From positions 151,205 through 197,207 of the forward strand of contig CM007323.1 of the NCBI GenBank assembly GCA_000333855.2: a stretch of 46,003 nt of DNA. The letters run 5' to 3'. The translations under genes and the position numbers were made by a program. Below the pieces are notes generated by a model. The model was not told the origin of the DNA. It saw only the letters and a list, made by a program, of their open reading frames with translations, and did no database searches. The stretch's first letter is position 1. Every line of letters begins with the position of its first letter. Below are positions 10,823 through 20,796 of this stretch, piece by piece. This stretch comes from Endotrypanum monterogeii. Its lineage: Eukaryota > Euglenozoa > Kinetoplastea > Trypanosomatida > Trypanosomatidae.

Positions 10823-10856
10823 CCTAGATATATATATATATATATATATATCTAGG
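10823..10856. repeat. Perfect 34-bp palindrome with (TA)n core
   Basis: The arms cctaga and tctagg flank an uninterrupted (TA)n core, making a perfect 34-bp palindrome. It may extrude as a cruciform. The GC-containing ends make it more than a simple microsatellite. Confidence 0.85.
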
Positions 10857-11323
10857 TTAGGGTCACCTTCACGAAAGAAGGGAAGGTACAGCGGGGGAGG
10901 GGGGGAAAAAAAAAATTAATAATAAACAACGTAAAGGGGAATCAAACGCACGCGAGAGAGAGAGAGCGGTTTTTTTTTTTTTTTTTTCTAAGGAAGAGCG
11001 AAACCAAAGACGGGCACGCCACGGAGTTCTCCAGCACTTGGAAAGGCGCGTGAAACGAGGGAGAAAAGAAGAAAAAAAAAACTTCCATTGCGCTTTCCCT
11101 TGCCCTGCTCGGTTCTCCGTCGGTAGTCTCCCGCCAAGGGGAGGATAGGAAGGAGAAGGGTAGACAAGCGACGAGCAACACCGAATCCCCCCACCCACCC
11201 ACCACTTCGGGGGTGTATGCTTCTGCGAAACGCCCATCTCGCACGTTTTGATACCGTGACGAGCACGGTGTGAACATCGAGAACACATACACTCACTCGC
11301 TCTGCCAACGGCCACAGCTGTAA

Positions 11324-11354
11324 TTTTTTTTTTTTTTTTATGGATATCACACAG
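11324..11354 (+). promoter_or_regulatory. Spliced-leader acceptor for the TruD-like gene
   Basis: A long T run (about 11324-11339) is followed by cacacag, with AG at 11353-11354, 20 nt before ATG 11375. An ATG at 11340 precedes the AG and would not be in the mature mRNA. The site supports 11375 as the start codon. Confidence 0.65.
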
Positions 11355-11374
11355 CGCGTTCAACTGACGCGCGG

Positions 11375-14300
11375 ATGCTCCCATCTCGAGGCCTGCTTCG
11401 ATGCGGAACCTTAGCTGCCACTGCAACTCGCTTGGCCTCCCTCCCCTCGATCTCCGTGACACACCCATCACGTGCAGGCACCAAAGCGAGAACATCGCGA
11501 TGGCGCAAGCGGCATCACTCCTCTGCGGTTCTATCTGCAGACGAACCTGAGGCACGTGCTGGCCAGAATGTCACAGCGTCAAACTCTCCCACCCCGGGTG
11601 CCTCCGCGGTAGCTGATGGGGATAAAGATGTGGATGAGGTGGAACGCCTTCTCGCAGTCACGGCGACCCATAATACCACATCCACCATCCCCCCACCCTC
11701 GTCGCTGCCTTCTGTTCAAAGGACGACCACCGCGACATCGGGCACGGCTGTGGACCCTGGATCGGTGTTGCACCTCAAAGCCCTCCACCAAGCGGAGGAG
11801 GGCACGCGAAGCATCCATGGACCGACGCACCTGCACCTGGAGCAGATCGACAGGCGCCGCAGCAAGCCCAGCCTCTCCGAATCGGAATTTGCCGTTGGCA
11901 TGACGGAGCGGCTCCTGCCGGAGCTACCGCGTCTTGCAGCGCTGCACGAAGTGCACTATGGCGATGCTGTCGTGCGTGAAATTGACCGCAGTACATACTT
12001 TATAGCGAAACAAGGCAACGCCACGGAGGCGACAAGGTCGTCGATGGAGGGCACAGCTGCCAGTCACCCCTCGACAGACTCGTCGGCCGCACCCGGTGAG
12101 GACGCCTCTGGGGTGGTCAAAAGCGATAAGCCGCGTAAGGAGGTGCGTCTTGAGGAGGACTTGTGTGAGGAGACCTTCGCAGCGTTCGATGCGGAAGCTG
12201 GTGAGGTCACCGCGTCAAGGCCCAGCGCACCTCTCGTGTCCGCTGCTGCGGTCGTCTCGAGCAAAGATGATGTCAGTGGTGGCGATGCCCCTCCGCCTGA
12301 TCTGAATCATCAGGAGGGCGACGACGAGTACGAGGAGGATCTTGCACTAAGCATTGACTTTGCCACAGAGCGGCCGTGGTTTGTGCCAGCCACTGGGGTT
12401 GTACAGCTTCAGCCGTTGCCGTCGCAGGACTGCGCGCTGCTGTTACGGTTTATGCTTCATCTTCGTCAGCAGACGGAGGCCGATCTTGTACCATCGCTAC
12501 GTCGGGCACTAATCGCTGCGGAGCAACAGCCGACCTGGTCCGTTTCGGAGGCAAAAAGTAGCGTCCCTGGGAGGACCGAGATGCCGTCGAGATCAGCGGC
12601 AACGGCGCCTGGCACCGGCAGTCGCGACCGCAGCTCTAGCCTGACCTTGGCGGAGGTGGTTCAATACCTCCAAACCGCGCCGCCCCCAGTGATCGCCTTC
12701 ACCGAGTCGCTGCCTCCCAACCGCGCGAGCCCGTGCACACCCGTCTCCGCCCCCGACAGTACCTCACCTGCATTTCTGTTTCGTCTGTACCTGGAGAACA
12801 TCTCGTCACAGAACGCCCTCGGGCACATCTCGGCGCTATTCGGCATTCCTCAGCGCTGCTTTCAATCGCACACGGCCGTCAGCAAGATGTCGTGCAGTAC
12901 GGTACTGTGCGCCGTCGCCGAAAACCGAGTGCGTCGCGAGCATCTGCTCCTTCTGAACACACTGCGGCATCCAGGATTCGTGCTGCGTGTGAGCAATATT
13001 TTGGAAGTGCCGCAAGATCTGCCCGGTGCGGGCGGCACCGACGCGTCGTCGTCATCGCTTTCGTCCCCGTCGCAGCGCCTGTTTGGCGAACTTGCACGCT
13101 GGCAGCCCCTGTACCACACGGAGATACTGCTGCGGCGCGTGTGCAGCGCCGGGAGCACCTCGAGCGGGAGCGGCCTGTCAACGCGGCAGCAAATCGAGCA
13201 CCGCCTGCGGGCCCTGCAAACGGTGGGGGCTATATGCTTCTGCGCGAACCGAGAGGCCTCCCTCGCCCGTGCCGCCACGGACGTCCTACACGGCTTCTTC
13301 CGCTCGGCATTGCTGAACGCGCTACAGCGCCCTAAGCCACCGGTGCCGCTGACCCGCTTTCTCAAGCGGCCGAACCTTGCCACCGCGAAGGAGGCACACC
13401 ATGTCAGCACCGATGCCACCGTTCGGCAGACGCTGAAGGCCTTCATGCAGTGCAACGGTGATTGGCATGCAACGGTCGCACGCACGCCGTATGTGTGGCG
13501 CCGCCGCTGGATCAACGCACTGCGTGGGCTGGTGTGGAACACCATGGCGAGCCAGCGCCTCCGCAAGGCGGGAAGGGAGGTCTGCATCGGCGATGTCGTT
13601 CTGAAACGAAAATACCGCGATGATGTGCATCGGCGCGGCATCATAAACGTGAAGGCCGAGCACGTGATGGTGGTCAAGACGTCTGCGGAGGCGCAGGCGG
13701 CGTCCATGGAAGACATTCTTATTCCTTTTCTTCGCGGTCGCTACCCAGAGCATCTCTTCGCTGACGAGTCCACCGGGCACCCGATCATGACAAAGTCGGG
13801 TATGCTAGCCCTGCTGCGAGACATGCACGCACCGCAGCTGCTTCTTGGCTTCACGGACGAAATGCGGCTGCTGCTCGACGTCAGGGCCGATGTCTCGCCG
13901 CTTCTGTTCCGCCGGCTGTTGGTGCGACCACTGGAGCTTCAGTTCGCCATCATGGAAGACAAGCCCCCGATGCGCGCGCTCCACTTTGACGCGGCGCGAC
14001 TTCTCTCGAATGACCGATGGATGGCTGCCGAGGCGGACCTGGAGTCCCGGCGGCGGCGGCGGCGGCAGCAGCAGCAGCAGGAGCAGGAGCAAAATCCATC
14101 GTCGGATAAGGGGGTCGACCGTGGCGAACACCGTAGCAGCGACAACGCTCCGCCCCCAGCAGGGCTCCAACCGAGCTGCACGAGCCATTTGATCCCACCA
14201 AGTGAAGTACTGGCACGCACCACCCTCGGTGCTCGCCTCGCCTCCGGGCTTCTCTCGGAACAGTTCTTCAGTATCCCCTCAGCGGATGACTATGTCGTAC

Positions 14301-17300
14301 TCGGTCACGCCCACCGCCACCTTTCTGGCGATCTTGTCCCTGCCGCCCCGCTTTCGGACACCGCCGCCGTGGGCGATCGCGTGTACTCGGTGTACATCCG
14401 CGCCGTGGTGGACCACAACCTCGCTGGGCTATCGAATATGCTGCGAGAATGCTTTGCCCTATCCGGCATCGAAACAGAGGCAGACAGCGCCCTGCAGCAC
14501 AAGGTACATCGCATGCGGCGCGAGCTCGATCCAGAAACCATGATGTTGACGACGCCGGTGTACTGCTCGACATGCTACAGCCGGGACCACGACACACAGG
14601 ATCAGTGCGCAGAGTACCAGTACAAGCGCCATCGGCAAGGAGCGCAGCTCGATGTAGCGGCAGCAGCTCTTGATGCGGCGGCGGCGGCGGCGAAGGCACG
14701 CATGGGCGAGGCCGTCCCCCTGAAAGGAGATCCAACTGCCCCGTCGGCAGAAGTGCAAGGGAACAGGCATCATGGCGTAGCTCTAGACGAGGCCTCCGTG
14801 GTGACCACGCAAACAGGGAGGCAGGCGCGCCGAGTATGCATGCGCTGGCGGCTCAGACGCCGCCATGATGAGCAACGTTGGGGTGTACACTTCACGAAGG
14901 CGCTTCACCTCGTCGGTATCCAGCACGTATCACTCCTGCGTGAAGCCGTGGTGTGGTGCAGCGCAACGAGCCAGTCCGGCGACGCGGCAGCAACGGCCAT
15001 GCCAGACGAAGACGAGGCGTGTTCCTGGCCGTCCTCATGGATGATCCCCCGGAACGCCGGAGGGGACAAGTCAACGCCGCTCTCCTCGTCGTCGCCCCCA
15101 GGGCCGCGCATTGTTCAGTTCCTGCGCGCGGCACTTGGAGTTAGCGACGACAACGCCGCCCCACAGCAGCTGGACGCACTGTCTGCACTTGTGGAGCAGT
15201 CTCCACTGGTGCGGCTGCCGCCTGCCGCATCGGCAGTGGGACTCCCGCCGTCCACTGGGACGGCGGTGCCATCAGAGCTGAAGGTGTGCAAGTGGCGCCT
15301 GGTGCAGGTGAACACGAAGCCCGTATGTACCCAGGGCGACGTGGCAGCCGCCCTTCTCACCGAAGCCTCCAAGTCGCGTGAAGTCTGGCTCACCTTCGAG
15401 ATACCGATAAGCGCGACGGCCAGCGACAGTGTCCTCGACGTCTCAGTGCACCCCAAGCGTGGTGTGTGTGACCCCGCGGGCGCGGACGCGACGCACGGCA
15501 ACGTCGCCCCGACTGCCTTGCAGGCCACGGGCCTTCGGAAAGCCTCTCCCTTGACGCCACCGCAGCAGCGTAGGGAAAACGAAGTCATGCAAAGTTTCCT
15601 GAGCAACGTCAGCCCCGAAGCACAGCAGTGGATGCACGACTTGCCCTTCCGAGTCACCATCGTTCTCCAGAAACGCCGTCGCGACCACCAGGCACATCGC
15701 TCGTGGGGCCTTCAACTCGATGGCGCAGACATGACGCTGGTAAATTTTTCGAAGTTGGTGACTAAGTTTATGACGGGCGTACACGCACGCGATGAGCAGC
15801 AGCAGCAGCAGCAGGGCGGTGGCACCGGTGTGTCGGTGGCCGCAATCGCCCCGGGCGAAGCGTTCCCTCGCCTCAGCGACCGTGACAATCGTGTAGCGTC
15901 ACAGAAGCCGCCGCTGCTGGGCGACGACAGGTCTTCACTCGAGCTACACCTGAACCATGTGTACCGTCTGGTGCGCATTCATAATACATCGGTTCACCAC
16001 AAGGCGGAGGCGATGCGCGTGATGGCGGACTTCCAGGCATCGCTGGATGCGCAACGGACACCGATGGACGTCGTGGGGGAGTGCCAAGGGCCTCCCCAGG
16101 ACAGTGAAGATTGCGGCACACACACACACGCATCAGCAACATCCAAGTACTTTCTCCTCACACTCACGCTCGAACGCAAAGCCTCGAGCTACCGAGCCTG
16201 CAGCCCGGGAACCGCCCCGTCCGCTGATAGCACACCGCTGTCTGCAGAAAAACCACCTGAGAACGCGGCGGGGGCATTGGTGGTGGTGGACCCCGCCTTT
16301 CTCACATTCCTTTCGACCGAGCGCTGTCCTGTGCGGCCCATGACAGCGGCACAGCTCTCGCGCAGCGTCGTCACCATTGCCATCAACCGTCTGCTCCTCA
16401 CAAGCGCAACACGGGACAAGTGGGGATTGCGACTGCAGCGAAACACGCGTCGAATAAAGTCCATCCAGGAGAATCGCAACTTCACCTTTCATGTATTCGC
16501 CCAGAAAAAGTCTCAAGGGACGCGAATCGCCGACACGCTGCGCCTCGTCCCTCCTCCCTCCCCCGCTGCAGCTGCTGTTGTTGCAAGGAACGCAGAAGAC
16601 GGCAAGGGTGCGTCGATACCCGCAACAAAGACGCGCGCGCATCATCTCTACTACGTAGAGAAAGTGAACCGCAACGTGGTCCGGGCACATGCAGAAATGC
16701 GACGGGCGCTGCACTCGGCCGCCCAGCCGCAGCAGCAGCAGGAGGGTGGTGGTCTGGCGCCGATGTCGGCGCTGCCACCAGAATCTGTAACGCTGAGTGT
16801 TCGCCAGTTCCCGCTGCTGCGGCTGTCGGCAACGGTTCGTCGTGGTGGCGTGGGTGAGGAGAGCGCTCTCGGCCCCGTTGGTCTTCAGGTGGACAAGCGC
16901 ATGCAAGTGGTCGCTGTCTTTTCGGGCAGCCCGATGGCCCGCGCCCTCGAAGAGGCGGCAGGGCCAGGTTGCTCTGTGCGGCGGTTCATCCGCAGTCGAG
17001 ACATCGCCAACGGTGCCATGGGCAACACACCGGGAGCCGCACCCGAGGCGGTGTGGGACGTCGTTGAAACTGTTCCACTACGCCACTCCCTGTCGCGGGT
17101 GGTGGCCGCCATGTATCTGCTGGAGAGTTCCCCAGGCTCGAGCGCGGGTGTCGGCCATGCTGGGATGCCTCCACCTCGTAAGTGGGACTATGACATGGAT
17201 GAAGACACCCAAGACGGTGACGGTGACGGTGGTGGTGGTGGTGGAGACCCGAAAACGAGCGTGGGGACAAACGCCGCCTTATCCCCCAGCAAGTCGGCGG

Positions 17301-17755
17301 ACCCAGAACCGGCCCCGGTGACGCCGCTACCGGAGGATGTGTCGGATGTTTGCGCCACCCTTCAGGACCTTGCCGCCACAGCAGTTCACGTTCAGCAGCA
17401 ACTCGGCAAGCTTAGTATGGTAGACGGCGTACACCTTCTACAAGCGTCGATACTAGAAGAATTCGCGTTGGAGCAGCTTTCAAACCTGAGTCACCACCAC
17501 CAACACCGATCAACCCCATCCGACACAACCTCAGCGAAGGATGTAGTCGATCCATCGCCCCTACCCGCCGCAGCACGCCACGATTTAAGAGAGTTGCGCG
17601 ATCGCCTCACTGCCGTGCATGATGAAGTCCGCTGGGAAGTCGTGTACGCAGTGGAATCAAATCGCCCATTGCGCACCCCGGCGGACTTGGCGGCCGCCTT
17701 CGCGCCTGGCGTTGGTGAAGAAACCATAATCCTTCAACAACTGATCGAAGACTGA
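11375..17755 (+). CDS. TruD/PUS7-like pseudouridine synthase homologue with PDZ-like repeats, probably mitochondrial
   Basis: This 2126-aa protein starts with an Arg/Ser/Ala-rich stretch with no acidic residue for about 50 residues, typical of a mitochondrial presequence. Residues about 465-900 follow the order of TruD/PUS7 motifs. YVWRRRWINALRGLVWNTMAS (split here only by eye; 706-726) matches the family's YVHAYQSxxWNxxAS segment, followed by GDVVL at 739-743 and a DILIPFLRGRYPE segment like PUS7 DVVLPLPG. The catalytic GxKD motif appears as VSKM with Met505 where Asp is expected, and NYFGxQRFG reads CFCANREAS (621-629). The domain is therefore probably inactive. Cys1064, Cys1067, His1072 and Cys1078 form a C-x2-C-x4-H-x5-C zinc-knuckle-like motif. 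From about 1152 to the end there are four degenerate PDZ-like repeats (near 1152-1340, 1426-1602, 1662-1812, 1815-2126), with WGVHF, WGLQL, WGLRL and VGLQV cores. The TruD and PDZ calls are motif-based inference. A scaffold or mitoribosome/RNA factor role is possible. Confidence 0.62.
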   Translation: MLPSRGLLRCGTLAATATRLASLPSISVTHPSRAGTKARTSRWRKRHHSSAVLSADEPEARAGQNVTASNSPTPGASAVADGDKDVDEVERLLAVTATHNTTSTIPPPSSLPSVQRTTTATSGTAVDPGSVLHLKALHQAEEGTRSIHGPTHLHLEQIDRRRSKPSLSESEFAVGMTERLLPELPRLAALHEVHYGDAVVREIDRSTYFIAKQGNATEATRSSMEGTAASHPSTDSSAAPGEDASGVVKSDKPRKEVRLEEDLCEETFAAFDAEAGEVTASRPSAPLVSAAAVVSSKDDVSGGDAPPPDLNHQEGDDEYEEDLALSIDFATERPWFVPATGVVQLQPLPSQDCALLLRFMLHLRQQTEADLVPSLRRALIAAEQQPTWSVSEAKSSVPGRTEMPSRSAATAPGTGSRDRSSSLTLAEVVQYLQTAPPPVIAFTESLPPNRASPCTPVSAPDSTSPAFLFRLYLENISSQNALGHISALFGIPQRCFQSHTAVSKMSCSTVLCAVAENRVRREHLLLLNTLRHPGFVLRVSNILEVPQDLPGAGGTDASSSSLSSPSQRLFGELARWQPLYHTEILLRRVCSAGSTSSGSGLSTRQQIEHRLRALQTVGAICFCANREASLARAATDVLHGFFRSALLNALQRPKPPVPLTRFLKRPNLATAKEAHHVSTDATVRQTLKAFMQCNGDWHATVARTPYVWRRRWINALRGLVWNTMASQRLRKAGREVCIGDVVLKRKYRDDVHRRGIINVKAEHVMVVKTSAEAQAASMEDILIPFLRGRYPEHLFADESTGHPIMTKSGMLALLRDMHAPQLLLGFTDEMRLLLDVRADVSPLLFRRLLVRPLELQFAIMEDKPPMRALHFDAARLLSNDRWMAAEADLESRRRRRRQQQQQEQEQNPSSDKGVDRGEHRSSDNAPPPAGLQPSCTSHLIPPSEVLARTTLGARLASGLLSEQFFSIPSADDYVVLGHAHRHLSGDLVPAAPLSDTAAVGDRVYSVYIRAVVDHNLAGLSNMLRECFALSGIETEADSALQHKVHRMRRELDPETMMLTTPVYCSTCYSRDHDTQDQCAEYQYKRHRQGAQLDVAAAALDAAAAAAKARMGEAVPLKGDPTAPSAEVQGNRHHGVALDEASVVTTQTGRQARRVCMRWRLRRRHDEQRWGVHFTKALHLVGIQHVSLLREAVVWCSATSQSGDAAATAMPDEDEACSWPSSWMIPRNAGGDKSTPLSSSSPPGPRIVQFLRAALGVSDDNAAPQQLDALSALVEQSPLVRLPPAASAVGLPPSTGTAVPSELKVCKWRLVQVNTKPVCTQGDVAAALLTEASKSREVWLTFEIPISATASDSVLDVSVHPKRGVCDPAGADATHGNVAPTALQATGLRKASPLTPPQQRRENEVMQSFLSNVSPEAQQWMHDLPFRVTIVLQKRRRDHQAHRSWGLQLDGADMTLVNFSKLVTKFMTGVHARDEQQQQQQGGGTGVSVAAIAPGEAFPRLSDRDNRVASQKPPLLGDDRSSLELHLNHVYRLVRIHNTSVHHKAEAMRVMADFQASLDAQRTPMDVVGECQGPPQDSEDCGTHTHASATSKYFLLTLTLERKASSYRACSPGTAPSADSTPLSAEKPPENAAGALVVVDPAFLTFLSTERCPVRPMTAAQLSRSVVTIAINRLLLTSATRDKWGLRLQRNTRRIKSIQENRNFTFHVFAQKKSQGTRIADTLRLVPPPSPAAAAVVARNAEDGKGASIPATKTRAHHLYYVEKVNRNVVRAHAEMRRALHSAAQPQQQQEGGGLAPMSALPPESVTLSVRQFPLLRLSATVRRGGVGEESALGPVGLQVDKRMQVVAVFSGSPMARALEEAAGPGCSVRRFIRSRDIANGAMGNTPGAAPEAVWDVVETVPLRHSLSRVVAAMYLLESSPGSSAGVGHAGMPPPRKWDYDMDEDTQDGDGDGGGGGGDPKTSVGTNAALSPSKSADPEPAPVTPLPEDVSDVCATLQDLAATAVHVQQQLGKLSMVDGVHLLQASILEEFALEQLSNLSHHHQHRSTPSDTTSAKDVVDPSPLPAAARHDLRELRDRLTAVHDEVRWEVVYAVESNRPLRTPADLAAAFAPGVGEETIILQQLIED

Positions 17756-18071
17756 CACGCTGTCAGGGGGGGGGGGATACCGGAAAAAAAAAAAAGGTGC
17801 TGTGCGCGAGGGAAGCACCGAGACGGAGGATGGATGGCGAGGTTCTCATTTGTGTTGCCATGAAGGAGGTATATAATTTGATCTTTTCGCAGCTGTCGTT
17901 GCTGTTTCTTTTCCTGTGTTGTTGTCTCTCTCTCTCTCTCTGCCCTTCGCCGTGCGTGAATTGGTGTGATGGGCGTAGGCAGGACGGCAACAACATCAGA
18001 AAAAAAAAGAAGAGAGAGAGAGCGAGTATTTGGAGGGGAGAAATGAAGGAGATGTGGTCGTCACACATGAA

Positions 18072-18111
<40 letters not shown>

Positions 18112-18503
18112 GGGCACACACGTCAGCCTCCTTCCCATCTTTTTTTTTTTACTCGTCACGGGTGTGTTGGTGGAGGGGGAGGGGGACAGATGAAGTGAAA
18201 CGAGTCTTGGGAGAAGGGCATAGGCGCAGTTGTACATCTATAAATGTGTAGAAATATATACATCTATATATTCTGTCACCATCATCTATGCATTGTTGAA
18301 GTGTCATCTTGATAAAGAAGGGTCGAGCCGCCTTTCACTGACTTCACCGCTACTTTTTTTTTTCGTTTTATTTTTTCCGCCCCCTCTCTCTTTCTCCACG
18401 TCTTATTTTCCCTCACACATGTGCGGCCGCTGCCTCTGCCGGACTGGGGTGTGGATTTGCGGGAAAATATTTTTAAAAAAGAAACACACCAACGTACATA
18501 CAT

Positions 18504-18539
<36 letters not shown>

Positions 18540-18629
18540 TATATATAGGCAAACGCAACACAGAAAGCTGCTGGAGCGCACGGTATCGTCACACGTACAT
18601 ACACACAGGCACGCGCACACACACACACA
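17756..18629 (+). other. Intergenic spacer with RPT4 splice acceptor
   Basis: No gene is seen here. The spacer contains (TA)n-(CA)n at about 18072-18111, A4-(TA)n-T5 near 18504-18540, and a T/C-rich tract at 18352-18412. The first AG after that tract is at 18480-18481 and another is near 18547. No ATG occurs between these and 18630, which supports the RPT4 start. Confidence 0.55.
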
Positions 18630-19820
18630 ATGCAAAGCAACACCGTCCTCGACCCGGAACGCGACGCGCTGCGCAACGAGGTAATAAAAAAGACGGTGGA
18701 GCGCAACGTTACGCAGGCTCGCCTGAAAAAGGTAAACGATGACGTTAAGCAGCAGAAACGAGAACTCAACAAAGTAGAGGACGACATCAACGCCCTTCTG
18801 AGTATCGGTCACTACGTCGGCGAGGTCCTCAAGCGCGTTGACGAGGAGCGCTTCATCGTGAAAAGCGTGAGTGGTGCGCGTCACCTTGTCGGCTACCGTA
18901 AAAGCATCAAGCCAGAGAGGCTGAAATTCGGTGCCCGTGTGGCCCTCGAAATAACCACCTTCACGATTGTGAAGGTTCTTCCGCGCGAGGTGGACCCGCA
19001 GGTGTACACGATGCAATACACAACCAGCGACAAGGATGTATCCTTCCAGGAAATCGGTGGGCTACAGTCCCAGATGCGCCAAATGCGTGAGGTGATCGAA
19101 CTGCCCCTAACGAACCCCGAGCTTTTCCTACGTGTCGGTATTGCTCCACCGAAAGGTGTGTTGCTCTACGGGCCCCCCGGAACCGGCAAGACGCTTCTGG
19201 CGAAGGCCATCGCCGCCAACGTCGATGCAGCTTTTCTGAAGGTTGTCGCGTCCTCCATCGTGGACAAGTACATTGGTGAGTCAGCGCGTGTTATACGCGA
19301 GATGTTCGCCTACGCGCGCGAGCACGAGCCGTGCATTATTTTCATTGACGAAGTAGACGCCATTGGCAGCAAGCGTATCGAAGGCTCGTCCTCTGATCGG
19401 GAAATCCAGCGCACACTTATGGAGCTACTCAATCAGATGGACGGCTTTGACAAACTCGGCAAGGTGAAGGTGATCATGGCAACGAACAGGCCCGACACCC
19501 TCGATGCAGCGCTCATGCGCCCAGGCCGCCTGGATCGAAAGATTGAAATTCCTCTGCCCAACGAGGTGGGGCGGCTCGACATCCTCCGAATCCATGCCGC
19601 CAAAATCACGAAAAAGGGCGACATCGACTTTGAGAGTATCGTCAAGCTGTCGGAGGGCTTCAACGGCGCCGATCTGCGTAACGTCTGCACGGAGGCGGGC
19701 ATGTTCGCCATTCGTGCAGGCCGCGACTACGTCGAGAACGATGACTTCAACAAAGCCGCCCGAAAAGTAGGGGAAATGAAGCGTCTGGAGGGTACAGCGC
19801 ATCAATACTCTGAACAGTGA
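18630..19820 (+). CDS. RPT4: 26S proteasome regulatory ATPase subunit RPT4 (PSMC6 orthologue)
   Basis: RPT4 is one of six AAA+ ATPases in the base of the 19S regulatory particle. They unfold ubiquitinated substrates and feed them into the 20S core. The 396-aa length is normal for the family. Residues about 1-60 form the N-terminal coiled coil, followed by the OB-type domain ([16 protein letters not shown]). Walker A GPPGTGKT is at 181-188 and Walker B FIDEVDA has Asp240-Glu241. [10 protein letters not shown] and the arginine-finger segment [16 protein letters not shown] follow, then the AAA lid with [20 protein letters not shown]. The wording matches RPT4 rather than the other RPT subunits ([33 protein letters not shown]). 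The C-terminus lacks an HbYX motif, as expected for RPT4. No defects are seen. Confidence 0.97.
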   Translation: MQSNTVLDPERDALRNEVIKKTVERNVTQARLKKVNDDVKQQKRELNKVEDDINALLSIGHYVGEVLKRVDEERFIVKSVSGARHLVGYRKSIKPERLKFGARVALEITTFTIVKVLPREVDPQVYTMQYTTSDKDVSFQEIGGLQSQMRQMREVIELPLTNPELFLRVGIAPPKGVLLYGPPGTGKTLLAKAIAANVDAAFLKVVASSIVDKYIGESARVIREMFAYAREHEPCIIFIDEVDAIGSKRIEGSSSDREIQRTLMELLNQMDGFDKLGKVKVIMATNRPDTLDAALMRPGRLDRKIEIPLPNEVGRLDILRIHAAKITKKGDIDFESIVKLSEGFNGADLRNVCTEAGMFAIRAGRDYVENDDFNKAARKVGEMKRLEGTAHQYSEQ

Positions 19821-20511
19821 AGAAAAGAGACGAAGAAAAAAACAAAAAAAAAGAGGGGGAACAAACGACAGCGCGCGAGTGACTGTGTGTGTGTGTGTGT
19901 GTGATTGTGTGTCGCGGGGCGGAAGGAAGGAAAATGTTCACATAGGACATCGTACCATCTCACCACATCTTTTCCTTCATCTTATGGAGAAGAAGTGGGG
20001 TGGAGGGGGAACGATGATGTGAGAAAAAAAAAAAATTGATCTCGTCCTCCGCTCCCCCCTTCCTCCTCTGCTGTCGACAGCTCTCTACCTCTTGATGGTG
20101 TAGGCTTTGGATATTGTGTTTTACATTTGATCGCATCTGTATATTTTATGTACACGAAGGGAGGAGGGGGCATGGGCAAATATTTCCCTCATTCGGATAG
20201 AAATACACATACGTGCATGCATTCCGCCGGATCATGTGGCTCGTAGGGCCGCCTCCCCTTCCCACCTCCTCCTCCCTTCTATTGGAGTGTGTTGTGGTTC
20301 ATATTATTATTTTTTTTTTTTACCGTTTGGCTGTTGCGTCAAGTTGAGGTCTCTGCGCCCTTCAGAGTGCGACGGAGTCGTCACGCTTCGATTGATATCT
20401 TCTCCCGCGCGCACACCCCGCGAAAAAAAAAAGGAAAGAAATTGAAATAAATGAACGCATATTTCTATAATACTGACACACCGACGAGAAGGTAACATGT
20501 GATGCACATCA

Positions 20512-20542
<31 letters not shown>

Positions 20543-20796
20543 AAGAGGGGGAGAGGGGCGAGGAAATCCCTAAGCGGAGTGATAACGCGTACATCTCCAT
20601 GACAGAATGCTGCTGCCACCAGGATGGCCGCTGTGAGACCGCGGCAATCGCAACGAACACATGATATCGACACTCGAATATGCACACATGCGTGTTTTCT
20701 TTCCCCCTTCTCTCTGTACATACACACACACGCACACACATTGTTTGCGTGTACTTTCTTATACCCATAAATGATATAAATACCTCTATAGCGGCA
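19821..20796 (+). other. Intergenic spacer with splice acceptor for the 7TM gene
   Basis: No gene is supported here. There are several A/T homopolymers and a (TG)n at 20515-20542. A pyrimidine tract at about 20691-20717 is followed by CA repeats and no AG until 20790-20791, five bases before ATG 20797. This layout argues that 20797 is the genuine start of the next gene. Confidence 0.55.

Larger units (their letters stand above)
9963..11374 (+). other. 1.4-kb intergenic spacer
   Basis: No gene is supported here. Contents include CA/GT-type repeats, A and T homopolymers, a hairpin at 10572-10596 (arms atatcccc/ggggatat) and a perfect AT-rich palindrome at 10823-10856. Frames in this region translate mostly homopolymer and dinucleotide repeats. 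Confidence 0.6.

Noticed and set aside
10855..10862. ggttaggg, matching the TTAGGG telomere repeat
   Set aside because: Only one copy, inside a spacer; expected by chance.
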